Part shown: positions 33,186-42,011 of the stretch, in pieces
How positions within the stretch are numbered: the stretch's first letter is position 1
Layout of the letters: the number at the start of each line of letters is the position of its first letter
Assembly: GCA_942492445.1 (NCBI GenBank)
Contig: CALOEW010000003.1
Coordinates: 1-64,000, forward strand
Direction: 5' to 3'
Origin: NORP240 sp942492445
GTDB lineage: Bacteria; Pseudomonadota; Gammaproteobacteria; Pseudomonadales; Pseudohongiellaceae
Length of the DNA stretch: 64,000 nucleotides
The notes under the pieces: generated by a model
The model's input: the letters and a program-made list of their open reading frames with translations, nothing else
What the model was told of the DNA's origin: nothing
Databases searched by the model: none
Program-made: the position numbers and the translations under genes

Positions 33186-34703
33186 TCATTCTGGAAGGCG
33201 CCTGTATATTACAACCTGTCTTCCGGAGTCGGCTCCGGTTCGGGTTACCTCTTCAACTGACCGGCGCAGCCTGTCGTTATCAAACAGCCCCAGGCTTGAT
33301 GTGTCCTCTTCAAATGCCACCAGGCTTCCGGCAGGCAGACTGATGACATCCCCCTCAGTGAGCAGAATCGGGACCAGGTCGTATTCTTCGATTCGTTCAC
33401 TGTAGTAGGCGACAGCACGATTATTAGCGAGCAGGTTAACGGTGGGAGAACTGTTCTGCGCTATCCACTCACCCGCTTCTCTGAGGTAACTTTTATCTGT
33501 TCCAAAGGATACATAGGCATCAACGGCACAATAACTGAACAGTATGCCGACCAGCCAGTGGTAACCTCTACCCCGGTCCGACGCCAGTGCTGCGATCCGC
33601 AGTCTAGCCAGCAGCAGGGGAACAAACACAACGCAGATAAGGCACATCAGCTGAACATAACGGACGGTTAGGAACCGGGTAGTAATCAGGAATGTGATGG
33701 CAATCAGACCGTTCATCAAAATTACTACCAGCAACGGAAGCAACTGCCAGCGAGGCACCAGCCGGATTCTGCGGACAAATCCTGCCAGCATGACCAGAAG
33801 CAGTGGCCCCCCGATTCCCTGGAAGAAAAGTACCAACAGGATCGCCATCAGCCCCGAAAGCATAAAAACGGGTAAGTAATCACTGGAAAAATTAGCCGCA
33901 AAGTCACCAAAGATTACGCGGCCCAGTTCGGAGGTTCTTTGCTCAGGAGGGAAAAAGGTTTCCCTGGCAAGCGGAATGTAAACCGACAGCTGTTCGACAA
34001 GTAATGCCGGCAGATTGAGCCCTGCCAGAAAGCCAAGACCGATCAGAAGTGCGACAATTCCTGCCGAGCTGGCCGTGAACTTACACACCAGTCTGGTGCG
34101 ATCGCGGAGATTCAACCGCGAATCCAACAGTAGCGAAATCGGTATCGCAAACAGAAATAGCAGGGCTTCAACGCGAAACGTCGCTGCCAGAAGATACGAC
34201 AGGGAAAAGGCAATAGCACTTTGCAACTGCCTGTTTCTCAGGAAACAAAGGTATTGCCAGAGGCCGAATAGCGCCAGAGCCCAGTAAGCGCTGTCACGAA
34301 TTATAATCAATCTGTATTCATTGAGTTGTGGATATACCAGAATCGTAATGGCGGCAAGAATAATTGTAGCTCTGGCCCTGTCGAGTTCCGCAACCAGGCT
34401 GATGAACGAATACACAAGAAGCGAATAGAATATCGCATTCACTGCTACCGCGGACTGAAATGGATCCAGGGGCAGAAGGTACTGAACGACGGCGATCAGA
34501 ACCGGATACGCAGCCCAGGGATAATGATTGAACGCGGCGACAAGTCCCTGGTCGTTGTAAACCTCGACGGTTCGGATAAAGGTGAAGGCATCCTCGTTTG
34601 GAACCCATCCCATCACTATCATCAGTATGGTAAGCAAGGGACTGATTGCCGTGGCAGCAAGGCGTATACCAGAAAGGCGCCAGTTAGAACAAAATATTCT
34701 CAT
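33186..34703 (-). CDS. Polytopic membrane protein, GT39/PMT-like glycosyltransferase candidate
   Basis: 505 residues with ten or more hydrophobic helices in the N-terminal 400 (for example AISPLLTILMIVMGWVP, AILLVLFFQGIGGPLLLVML). The first loop contains NEDAFTFIRTVEVYND, like the acidic first-loop motif of polyprenyl-phosphate-sugar glycosyltransferases. The C-terminal ~100 residues are soluble (NSSPTVNLLANNRAVAYY), as in that family. Its ATG overlaps the lpxL stop by 4 bases, so the two share an operon and it may modify LPS. The family call is by topology and one motif only. Confidence 0.5.
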   Translation of the reverse strand: MRIFCSNWRLSGIRLAATAISPLLTILMIVMGWVPNEDAFTFIRTVEVYNDQGLVAAFNHYPWAAYPVLIAVVQYLLPLDPFQSAVAVNAIFYSLLVYSFISLVAELDRARATIILAAITILVYPQLNEYRLIIIRDSAYWALALFGLWQYLCFLRNRQLQSAIAFSLSYLLAATFRVEALLFLFAIPISLLLDSRLNLRDRTRLVCKFTASSAGIVALLIGLGFLAGLNLPALLVEQLSVYIPLARETFFPPEQRTSELGRVIFGDFAANFSSDYLPVFMLSGLMAILLVLFFQGIGGPLLLVMLAGFVRRIRLVPRWQLLPLLVVILMNGLIAITFLITTRFLTVRYVQLMCLICVVFVPLLLARLRIAALASDRGRGYHWLVGILFSYCAVDAYVSFGTDKSYLREAGEWIAQNSSPTVNLLANNRAVAYYSERIEEYDLVPILLTEGDVISLPAGSLVAFEEDTSSLGLFDNDRLRRSVEEVTRTGADSGRQVVIYRRLPE

Positions 34704-35650
34704 CTTCGCCTGTGCATCCTTGGATAGGGGCTGGCTGCCGCACCTGCAGCTTGAGTCTTGAATCGCTTATGTAGCCAAAGATACTGGTCCGGGTGCCTGC
34801 GGATAGCCTGTTCTATGATCTCGTTTATTCTAGTCGCATTGGCTTTATCATCGTCGCCGGGATAATTTTCCAGAGGTGGGCTGAACTCCAGCTGGTATCC
34901 GGAATTATCGTCGAGGCGGAAGTGGGAAAAAAAAATGACGGCAGAGTCATTGTATCTGGCAAATCGTGCGGTCGCCGTGATGGAGGCTGCTTCCACGCCA
35001 AAAAAAGGGACAAATACCGAATGCCTGGGACCGTAATCCTGGTCTGGTGCATACCAGACGATATGCCCCTGCTTCAGGCAGCGGAACGTTTCCCTGACAT
35101 TTTCCCTCTCAATAACCGCAGGGTAAAATCGTCTGCGACTGTTTGTCATTACTGCCTCGAACAATGGATTCTTGTGCCTTCGATAGGTGACGTCCATTTT
35201 TTCATAGAGGCTTAAAAGAGCACCGGCGAATTCCAGTGTCGTAAAGTGGGCGCATACGAGCAGGACACCGCGGCCTTCTGCTTTGGCCAGTCTGAGATTT
35301 TCCAGGCCTCTGATAACAACACGATTGCGAAAATCCTCCGGGTTACGAAACCAGGACATCGCGGCCTCCATCACACCGATTCCGTTTGACAGAAAAGTAC
35401 GATGCAGCAACCTTTGGCGTTTGGTTTCAGAAAGCTCGGGAAAGCAGAGTTTCAGGTTAATTCGGCAAACTTCCCGCCGTTCTCTGGCAAACAGATAACT
35501 GATATGACCGATTACCCTGCCCAGGTGTATCTGCAGACTGAATGGCAGGTGGGCCAGCGCCCACAGGGTACACAGGCCCAGCCAGGTGGGCCAGTATCGT
35601 GGTGTGAAGAACCGGGAAAGTGGGATTCTGTCAGAGCTTGTGGAACTCAC
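34700..35650 (-). CDS. lpxL: Lipid A biosynthesis lauroyl acyltransferase
   Basis: 316 residues, LpxL/HtrB family. It transfers a secondary acyl chain from acyl-ACP to Kdo2-lipid IVA at the inner membrane. An N-terminal hydrophobic anchor (WPTWLGLCTLWALAHLPFSL) is followed by the H-x4-E catalytic motif in CAHFTTLEFAG and by YAPDQDYGPRHSVFVPFFG, the typical second block. Placement beside the core-oligosaccharide genes fits. The paralogue LpxM cannot be fully excluded without alignment. Confidence 0.88.
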   Translation of the reverse strand: MSSTSSDRIPLSRFFTPRYWPTWLGLCTLWALAHLPFSLQIHLGRVIGHISYLFARERREVCRINLKLCFPELSETKRQRLLHRTFLSNGIGVMEAAMSWFRNPEDFRNRVVIRGLENLRLAKAEGRGVLLVCAHFTTLEFAGALLSLYEKMDVTYRRHKNPLFEAVMTNSRRRFYPAVIERENVRETFRCLKQGHIVWYAPDQDYGPRHSVFVPFFGVEAASITATARFARYNDSAVIFFSHFRLDDNSGYQLEFSPPLENYPGDDDKANATRINEIIEQAIRRHPDQYLWLHKRFKTQAAGAAASPYPRMHRRR

Positions 35651-35869
35651 CTGGAAACCATTTTTTTATCGAGGATCGGCTTTTGCCACAATTTTCTGAA
35701 TGGCGCATTGTAGCAAACCACCAGTTCATGCCTACCCTTTCAATCCGCGCCGTTACTCGGACGTTTAACTGCCTTGTAAATCAAAATGCCCTCTCTTATT
35801 GTTATAAATGGCAGTATTACTGCCTCACTTTCTAAAGAAGCACCAATTTTCCGGAAAGAGGACCGGGCT

Positions 35870-36439
35870 TCTCTGGACTCGAGAGACCTGTGGATTATGG
35901 CTTTCCGGGATTCCCGGGAAGGATTTTCCCCCTTCAGCCATCACTGGCGGGTATTACGGAGCCGATGCCTGCAGTGTGTCCAGGCTCCTGGGGTAATAAG
36001 TCAGCAAGTACTGAAATTGAAAACTCAGAAAGCGTACATATTCGTTCTGATGGAAGGAAGGTTGGAGAGTCGAATTGGATGGTTGGCTTCGAGCGGCGCG
36101 GCCGGCAGGAGTATCCTGTGGCTGCGGACCGCGCCCCTCCGGGGTGCCCTCACTCAGAAAAATGCCCTGGAAAACGGTCATTTTTCCTCCCGCGGCGCTG
36201 GTCCTTTTATTGCAGCCCCAGGATACTCCTGCCGGCCGCGCCTTGGTTGAGTGCGGGATTTCCTTCACATAGACCTCGAGTCCCGTGATCAGTTGTTGAA
36301 TGGGGCACGGCAATCTCGTTAGGGGCTATCTTCAACCCTATTACGTTAACGTGACTCCACTAGCATTGCTATTAGCCTCCACAAGGTTTGAATTCAGGCC
36401 GCTGAAAGCGTTCCGATAAGGATTTTGTGGGACAGCAAT
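35870..36439 (+). repeat. Dispersed repeat family, copy A
   Basis: About 570 bases in the 927-base lpxL-hldE gap. Nearly the whole stretch matches the reverse complement of copy B (41434-41966), with shared words such as TAAGTCAGCAAGTACTGAAA, AAAATGCCCTGGAAAACGGT and GGCGCTGGTCCTTTTATTGC. The last ~170 bases also match copy C (45607-45764): CCTCGAG, ATCAGTTGTTGAATG, GCAATCTC, ending near GTGGGACARCAAT. Frames inside it show no protein-like sequence. The rest of the gap holds only the hldE promoter candidate. Confidence 0.8.
36095..36242. repeat. Long inverted repeat (cruciform) inside copy A
   Basis: Arms of 31 bases at 36095-36125 and 36212-36242 are reverse complements with a single mismatch; both contain CCGGCAGGAGTATCC or its complement. 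The 86-base loop nests a smaller AAAAATG...CATTTTT hairpin. In copy B the corresponding arms (41624-41654, 41741-41771) have diverged in their inner half. Confidence 0.8.
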
Positions 36440-36500
36440 AAATTGGCAGATATCGCTACATTGTCGGAGTTGCGCCGGGTTTCTGCCCTCTGCCATAGGA

Positions 36501-36529
36501 TCAACAATAATCCGGCCCTGTGCTATGAT
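36501..36529 (+). promoter_or_regulatory. Candidate sigma70 promoter of hldE
   Basis: TCAACA (36501-36506), 17-bp spacer, TATGAT (36524-36529), 48 bases ahead of the hldE ATG. It lies just outside repeat copy A. Confidence 0.4.
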
Positions 36530-36577
36530 CTGCCGCCGTAAACCACTTACTCGTGGTGCAAAGGACTCTGAAACCCC

Positions 36578-38008
36578 ATGAAATTCGAGATACCCCCTTT
36601 CCAGCAGGCCCGTATAGTGGTGGTGGGCGATGTCATGCTCGACCGCTACTGGCATGGAAAGGCCACCCGGATTTCACCGGAGGCGCCGGTTCCAGTTGTG
36701 CAGGTGGGTACTGAGGAAGGACGCCCCGGTGGTGCCGGCAACGTGGCGCTGAATCTGGCAGCACTTGGGAGTGCAGCATCTCTGGTAGGGGTGATCGGGG
36801 CTGACCCAAATGGGGAAGACCTGAGGTCCCGCCTGAATGCGGCAGGCGTCTACTGTGATTTCCTGGTGTCTCCGTCGAAGCCGACAATCACCAAATTGCG
36901 AGTCATCAGTCAGCATCAGCAACTAATCCGGCTGGATTTTGAAGAATCCCACGACGCCGCTGACCTCGAAGGCCTTCAGGGCAAGGTTGAATGTCTGCTG
37001 AGCAACACGCAGGCCATGATCCTCTCCGACTATGGAAAAGGTGTGCTGAGCAATGTGGAAGCGCTGATTGCGCTGGGGTGCGGGAAGCGGATACCTGTTA
37101 TCGTGGATCCCAAAGGTACTGATTTTGAAAAATACCGGAATGCTACCGTGATCACTCCGAACCTGGCCGAGTTTGAAGCTGTTGTCGGCCCTTGTCCAAA
37201 TGAGGATACTCTGACTGAAAAGGGGCAGGCACTACTCAAGCGGCTCAATCTCGAGGCACTTCTAATCACCCGTGGCGAGCACGGCATGACTCTGCTGCGT
37301 CCCGACGCTCCGGAACTGCATCTGCCAGCCCGCGCGCAGGAAGTCTTTGATGTGACCGGTGCCGGCGACACTGTCATTGCGGTACTTGCCGCCTCACTCG
37401 CAGCTGGTGAATCACTGCCGGAAGCAACCGCACTGGCCAATCTGGCCGCCGGCCTGGTAGTGGGTAAACTGGGTACTGCCGCCATCAGCGGCCCGGAATT
37501 ACGCAGAGCCACACTGCGGGAAAAGGGCACCGGCCGCGGTGTCATGACTTCGGACCAGCTTCTGGTGGCAATTCAGGACGCCCGTGCGCACGGGGAGACC
37601 ATTGTGTTTACCAATGGCTGTTTTGACATCATACATGCCGGGCATGTGGGTTATCTGACTGAAGCTCGCAAACTGGGAGAAAGGCTTGTCGTGGCAGTCA
37701 ATGACGATGAGTCAGTTCGCAAACTCAAGGGTGCGGGGCGTCCTATCAATCCTGTGGAAAGGCGGATGGCGGTGCTTGCCGGTCTGGAGGCCGTGGACTG
37801 GGTGGTGTCGTTTTCAGAGGATACTCCGGAACTGCTGCTCCAACGTTTACTACCGGAAGTGCTTGTCAAAGGAGGTGACTACGATATCAACGAAGTTGTA
37901 GGCGCCGAATTTGTTAAAAGTTACGGCGGCAGGGTGGAAGTCCTTGAATTCCTGGATGACTGCTCCACTTCGGCGATCGTGGAAAAGCTGCAGGAAAGCA
38001 AATTCTGA
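36578..38008 (+). CDS. hldE: Bifunctional heptose 7-phosphate kinase / heptose 1-phosphate adenylyltransferase
   Basis: 476 residues, full two-domain length. The N-terminal ribokinase-like domain (VVVGDVMLDRYWHGKATRIS, GGAGNVALNLAALG, VTGAGDTVIAVLAA) makes heptose 1,7-bisphosphate. The C-terminal nucleotidyltransferase (VFTNGCFDIIHAGHVGYL, VNDDESVRKLKG) makes ADP-heptose, the donor for WaaC and WaaF. It reads alone from a gap filled by repeat copy A and converges on the aldo/keto reductase, with only 2 bases between stops. Confidence 0.95.
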   Translation: MKFEIPPFQQARIVVVGDVMLDRYWHGKATRISPEAPVPVVQVGTEEGRPGGAGNVALNLAALGSAASLVGVIGADPNGEDLRSRLNAAGVYCDFLVSPSKPTITKLRVISQHQQLIRLDFEESHDAADLEGLQGKVECLLSNTQAMILSDYGKGVLSNVEALIALGCGKRIPVIVDPKGTDFEKYRNATVITPNLAEFEAVVGPCPNEDTLTEKGQALLKRLNLEALLITRGEHGMTLLRPDAPELHLPARAQEVFDVTGAGDTVIAVLAASLAAGESLPEATALANLAAGLVVGKLGTAAISGPELRRATLREKGTGRGVMTSDQLLVAIQDARAHGETIVFTNGCFDIIHAGHVGYLTEARKLGERLVVAVNDDESVRKLKGAGRPINPVERRMAVLAGLEAVDWVVSFSEDTPELLLQRLLPEVLVKGGDYDINEVVGAEFVKSYGGRVEVLEFLDDCSTSAIVEKLQESKF

Positions 38009-38010
38009 CT

Positions 38011-38826
38011 TCAGCTCCCTGCAGTCGCCCGAACTGCAGCTTCCACATTGTGAGTAAGGTGGTCGGAATCGATCGTGCCAATTATCACGCTGCTGACCCC
38101 GTGCTTTGCAAGGATGAATTCCAGGCTAGTCTCGACCGGATCCCTGCCGGATTCGCCCAATGTGTCCAGGTGACCGCTTACCAGGCCTTTCTTGATCAGC
38201 ACACCCTTATCTAACGAGTCGGCTTTCTCAATTACCGCTGCATCGTCCTGGGCCAGGGGATTGTATGTCACCATCACGGTATCAGTAAGCTCGATGGCAC
38301 GGACACCACCCTCCACAGTCTTCGTGGACATACCGACGGCCCGGATCAGTCCTTTTTCTTTGAGCCTTTCCAAGGCGCTGAGACAATCAGTCCTGTCGAT
38401 TATGTCCAGGTCACCTCCGTCGGAGTGTACAAGAACTATATCCAGGAAGTCGGTCTTCAAGCGTCGCAGGCTTCTTTCCACGCTGAGTCTGGTATGGTTG
38501 GCGGAAAAGTCGAAACTGGATCTGCTGTCAACAAATTCCTCGCCAACCTTGCTGCAAATGACCCAGTTTTTCCGATCACCAAGTAGTGCTCCGATCCGTT
38601 CCTCACTGCTGCCATAGGCTGGAGCCGTATCAATTAAATTGATTCCAAGGCTCCAGGCCTTCTGAAGCAGGGACCTGACCTCCCTGTCTCCCGGAAGATT
38701 GAAACTGGAGGGATATTTCACACCCTGATTTCGCCCGATCTTTACGGTGCCAAGACCGATACAGGAAATTCGCAGTCCGGTTTGACCCAGATCGCGTTGC
38801 GGGAGTTCATTGGAATGATCAGACAA
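38011..38826 (-). CDS. Aldo/keto reductase
   Basis: 271 residues from TTG 38826, which has GGGAG seven bases upstream and overlaps the stop of the FAD gene. A TTG at 38883 is possible but lacks a ribosome site. TIM-barrel AKR markers: RDLGQTGLRISCIGLGTVKI, the catalytic Asp/Tyr in NLIDTAPAYGSSEERIG, Lys in VICSKVGEE and His in DIVLVHSDGG. The C-terminal VSSVIIGTIDSDHLTHNV matches NADPH-binding AKRs. The substrate is unknown. It is translationally coupled to the FAD oxidoreductase, so the two may act in one pathway. Confidence 0.82.
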   Translation of the reverse strand: MSDHSNELPQRDLGQTGLRISCIGLGTVKIGRNQGVKYPSSFNLPGDREVRSLLQKAWSLGINLIDTAPAYGSSEERIGALLGDRKNWVICSKVGEEFVDSRSSFDFSANHTRLSVERSLRRLKTDFLDIVLVHSDGGDLDIIDRTDCLSALERLKEKGLIRAVGMSTKTVEGGVRAIELTDTVMVTYNPLAQDDAAVIEKADSLDKGVLIKKGLVSGHLDTLGESGRDPVETSLEFILAKHGVSSVIIGTIDSDHLTHNVEAAVRATAGS

Positions 38827-40042
38827 AACAGGTCTCCCAGGGAGGCCGTGCGACAACGGCAGGTTCCAGAAACCGGGCAGCAATATCAGAGTTAAACTTC
38901 AGGCTCGGCACTATTCCCTGTGTGGACAATTCCTGTGCAACAGCGTCGGCCAGTGCCGGACTCAAAGTAAATTTAGTTGGCCAGGCTACCAGAAAATTTT
39001 TAACCGGTTTGAGAAATACGGAGTCGGGACGATGTCCTTCCTGCTCCCTGCCTTCGGCCCGGTTTATCCGCAGGCAGGCCCAGTCGGCACCTTCAGTGTC
39101 GACCCAGGGAAACAATTCGTGCACCAGCCGCCCGGCCACCGTAATCTGCTCTCTGTCATCTCTTGTTACGCCTGTTTCAGCCAGCTCCCCACCCAGATAC
39201 CAGGCCATGTCGTTGTTAGCGCAAGGATGACTGGTCAAAGTCAGTCGCGGAGTCAGGGAAAAGCTGTCGCCTACACAATGAAGGTACAGGGGCGGCAGTG
39301 AACGTTTTCGCAGTATCACCATGTTGAGCGGTCGCGTCTGCATTTTCGGACCCGCCAGCCCGGCCAGTTGCAACAGGGCGGCGTTACCCTCGCCGGCAGC
39401 CAACACGATCCGTTTTGCCTGAAGCTCAAGTTGACCTCTATGAGTCCCGATGCGAAGCCTGCAATGTTCATGGTCGCCTTCTGGGGGCAGTTCAAGGCGG
39501 GAGGGAATGTAGCTGTAGATGCATTCCGGGTAATGAGCGCCGAGGGTTCTAAGCAGAGAGCCTGTGTCGATGACAAAATCCGGAAGTCGATAAAGTGACC
39601 CCTGACCCGTGGCCTCGTGTAGAGGTTGCGGATAGTCATTGTTGTCAACGAGATCTATCTTCCCTCTCAGTGTTCTGCTGCCCAGGAACGCTTTCAGTCT
39701 GGAAACATAGCTGCCTTCCGACCACATATAGTACCGATCGGACAGGACACGACAGCCTTGCAAGTCCACGGTGCCATTGCCACTCAGGCAATCACGCCAG
39801 CGGGACGGCATGCCCGCGAGGGCAATGGCAGCCTCGGAGAGAGAGCCGCGTAGTGCGTATTTGAGTCCCCCGTGTATGATTCCCTGGGAGCAGACAGACT
39901 GGCCATTGCCCAGCGTGGAGGCCTCCAGAAGAAGCACCGAGTAACCCAGGCCGCGAAGATGACTCAGGATCCAAAGACCGGCAATTCCACCACCGAGGAT
40001 TACGATGTCAGCGGAAATATCGGCGGCCGCGGAAGTGGTCAT
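38819..40042 (-). CDS. FAD-dependent oxidoreductase (DAO/glycerol-3-phosphate dehydrogenase-like)
   Basis: 407 residues from ATG 40042. The frame is open to 40225, but that would overlap the divergent waaA and precede the Rossmann motif by 60 more residues. The FAD-binding motif is ADIVILGGGIAGLWILSHLR followed by VLLLEASTLGNGQS; SQGIIHGGLKYA and RIVLAAGEGNAALLQLAG fit the DAO family. The C-terminal NFLVAWPTKFTLSPALADAV should close the FAD site. It is divergent from waaA (107 bases apart) and coupled to the aldo/keto reductase. Confidence 0.78.
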   Translation of the reverse strand: MTTSAAADISADIVILGGGIAGLWILSHLRGLGYSVLLLEASTLGNGQSVCSQGIIHGGLKYALRGSLSEAAIALAGMPSRWRDCLSGNGTVDLQGCRVLSDRYYMWSEGSYVSRLKAFLGSRTLRGKIDLVDNNDYPQPLHEATGQGSLYRLPDFVIDTGSLLRTLGAHYPECIYSYIPSRLELPPEGDHEHCRLRIGTHRGQLELQAKRIVLAAGEGNAALLQLAGLAGPKMQTRPLNMVILRKRSLPPLYLHCVGDSFSLTPRLTLTSHPCANNDMAWYLGGELAETGVTRDDREQITVAGRLVHELFPWVDTEGADWACLRINRAEGREQEGHRPDSVFLKPVKNFLVAWPTKFTLSPALADAVAQELSTQGIVPSLKFNSDIAARFLEPAVVARPPWETCFV

Positions 40043-40149
40043 GGGCAGGTCACTAAATTGTGCGTGGTCGTAGAAAACTTGCGTAAGTATACCGACCTGC
40101 GCGAGTATTCCCAACACGCGTCCACGACCCGGATATTGTCCCGCTTGCC

Positions 40150-41430
40150 ATGCCCCGTCTCGCATACAGCCTGGTATTTTACCTGATTGTTCCCTTTGCC
40201 CTGCTGCGATTGCTGTATCGCTCATTGCGTGTACCTGGCTATCGGCAGCGCTGGAAGGAGAGATTCGGGTTTTTTCAGTTACCCGGGAGCTGGGACAGGG
40301 ACGGGAAAGCCCTCTGGATTCATGCTGTTTCAGTGGGAGAGACAGTTGCCGCAGTGCCTTTAATCAACCTGTTGTTGAAGCGCTATCCAGAACGAAATCT
40401 CGTGATTACCACCATGACACCGACCGGATCTGAGCGGGTCAGGGCGCTTTTTGGTGATTCGGTTTTCCATGTCTATCTGCCTTACGATCTTCCCGGCGCC
40501 ATGGCCCGGTTGATCTACAGGCTGAATCCCGGACTGCTGATCATCATGGAGACAGAGCTGTGGCCGAACCTGTTGCATTTCACCAGATTGGCGGGTTGTC
40601 GCACCCTGTTGGTTAACGCACGGCTGTCGGAGAAGTCCGCAACGGGCTATCGTCGGCTGGCCACCCTCACACGACAGATGCTGAACAATCTGAATCTGAT
40701 TGCCGCTCAGGCTTCTCCGGATGCTGACCGGTTCATCGCGCTGGGGGCAGAGCCAGAACGGGTCCGGGTAACAGGGTCGTTAAAGTTCGATATTTCTCCT
40801 CCCGCACGCCGGGACCAGCTGCCGCCGGTTTTTCACCGGTTGACTCAACTGGATCGACCCATCCTGGTAGCAGGCAGTACCCGGGAGGGTGAAGAGGAAA
40901 AGCTACTGGCCGGATTCCGGCAATGTCTGTCTGAATTGCCGGAGCTGCTATTGATCCTTGTGCCCAGACACCCGGAGCGCTTCAACAGCGTTGACAGACT
41001 TTGCAATGAACAGGGGCTCAACACTGTCCGTCGTAGCAGCAACCGGGACGTTGACGCTGACACCCAGGTGTTGCTTGGAGACTCCATGGGCGAAATGTGG
41101 AATTACTATGCCGTTGCCGATCTTGCATTTGTGGGAGGAAGCCTGGTCGATTGCGGTTGTCATAATGTGCTGGAACCGGCTGCTCTGGGCATTCCCGTGT
41201 TGATCGGTCCGTCCCGATTCAACTTCGAAACCATCTGCGACCTGCTCCAGAAAGCCGGGGCTCTTGTATCGGTGTCCGATTCAGACGATCTCGCGCGGCA
41301 GGTAGTGAGGCTGCTTGGCAGTCCACAGTTATGTCAGGCCATGGGCAAGGCGGGCCGAAAAACAGTGGAATCCAATCGTGGTTGCCTGCACCGCCTTGCT
41401 TTGCTGATAGACGAGCAGTTGCAAGACTGA
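40150..41430 (+). CDS. waaA: Kdo transferase
   Basis: 426 residues. It attaches Kdo to lipid IVA at the inner membrane. An N-terminal membrane anchor (LVFYLIVPFALLRLLYRSL) is followed by the catalytic HAVSVGETVAAVPL, MTPTGSERV, LIIMETELWPNLL and the donor-site GGSLVDCGCHNVLEPAALG. Together with lpxL, hldE and the waa cluster it gives an almost complete inner-core pathway in 16 kb. The stop is 3 bases before repeat copy B. Confidence 0.95.
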   Translation: MPRLAYSLVFYLIVPFALLRLLYRSLRVPGYRQRWKERFGFFQLPGSWDRDGKALWIHAVSVGETVAAVPLINLLLKRYPERNLVITTMTPTGSERVRALFGDSVFHVYLPYDLPGAMARLIYRLNPGLLIIMETELWPNLLHFTRLAGCRTLLVNARLSEKSATGYRRLATLTRQMLNNLNLIAAQASPDADRFIALGAEPERVRVTGSLKFDISPPARRDQLPPVFHRLTQLDRPILVAGSTREGEEEKLLAGFRQCLSELPELLLILVPRHPERFNSVDRLCNEQGLNTVRRSSNRDVDADTQVLLGDSMGEMWNYYAVADLAFVGGSLVDCGCHNVLEPAALGIPVLIGPSRFNFETICDLLQKAGALVSVSDSDDLARQVVRLLGSPQLCQAMGKAGRKTVESNRGCLHRLALLIDEQLQD

Positions 41431-41433
41431 ATC

Positions 41434-41966
41434 ATTGTTGTCCCACAAATCCATGACCGGAAGGCGTTCACTACCCTGGACCTGTGCTAAGAGCTCGAAT
41501 TCAAGCCTTTTGGAGACTAATAGCGGGGCAGGACTGACGAAGCCACAATCGAGATTGCTGTGCTCCATTCAGAAACTGATCGCAAATCGAGGTCACTGAA
41601 CCAGGAGTCCCGCACTCAACCAAGGCGCGGCCGGCAGGAGTATCCTGGGGCTGCAATAAAAGGACCAGCGCCGAGGGAGGAAAAATGACCGTTTTCCAGG
41701 GCATTTTTCAGAGTGAAGGCACCCGGGACGGGCGCGGTCCGCAGCACGCAGAAGCCCCTGCCGGCCGCGCCGCTCGAAGCCAACCCTCCAACCCATCAGA
41801 AGAATATGCACGCTTTCTGAGTTTTCAATTTCAGTACTTGCTGACTTATCACTCCGGGAGGCTGGGCGCACTGTGGGCATCGGTTCCGTGAAACCCGCCA
41901 GTGATGGCAGGAGGAGGAAAATCCCTCCCGGGAACCCTTTATCCACAGGCTTCGTGAGTCCAGAGA
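41434..41966 (-). repeat. Dispersed repeat family, copy B (inverted relative to A)
   Basis: About 530 bases in the 581-base waaA-pepQ gap, the reverse complement of copy A over nearly its full length. It starts at ATTGTTGTCCCACAAATCC just after the waaA stop and ends at GAGTCCAGAGA. With copy A it brackets the 5.0-kb block hldE-AKR-FAD-waaA as large inverted repeats. No coding sequence of its own is credible. Confidence 0.8.
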
Positions 41967-42011
41967 TTCCTAAAAAATGTAGGGCAGCAGTGAGACTGAA
42001 TCAGAGATTTC

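Noticed and set aside
35954..36313. Open frames of 65-154 codons across repeat copy A
   Set aside because: They cross the cruciform, have no family character and are not kept in copy B.
40043..40225. N-terminal extension of the FAD oxidoreductase
   Set aside because: It would run into waaA and place 60 odd residues before the Rossmann motif.
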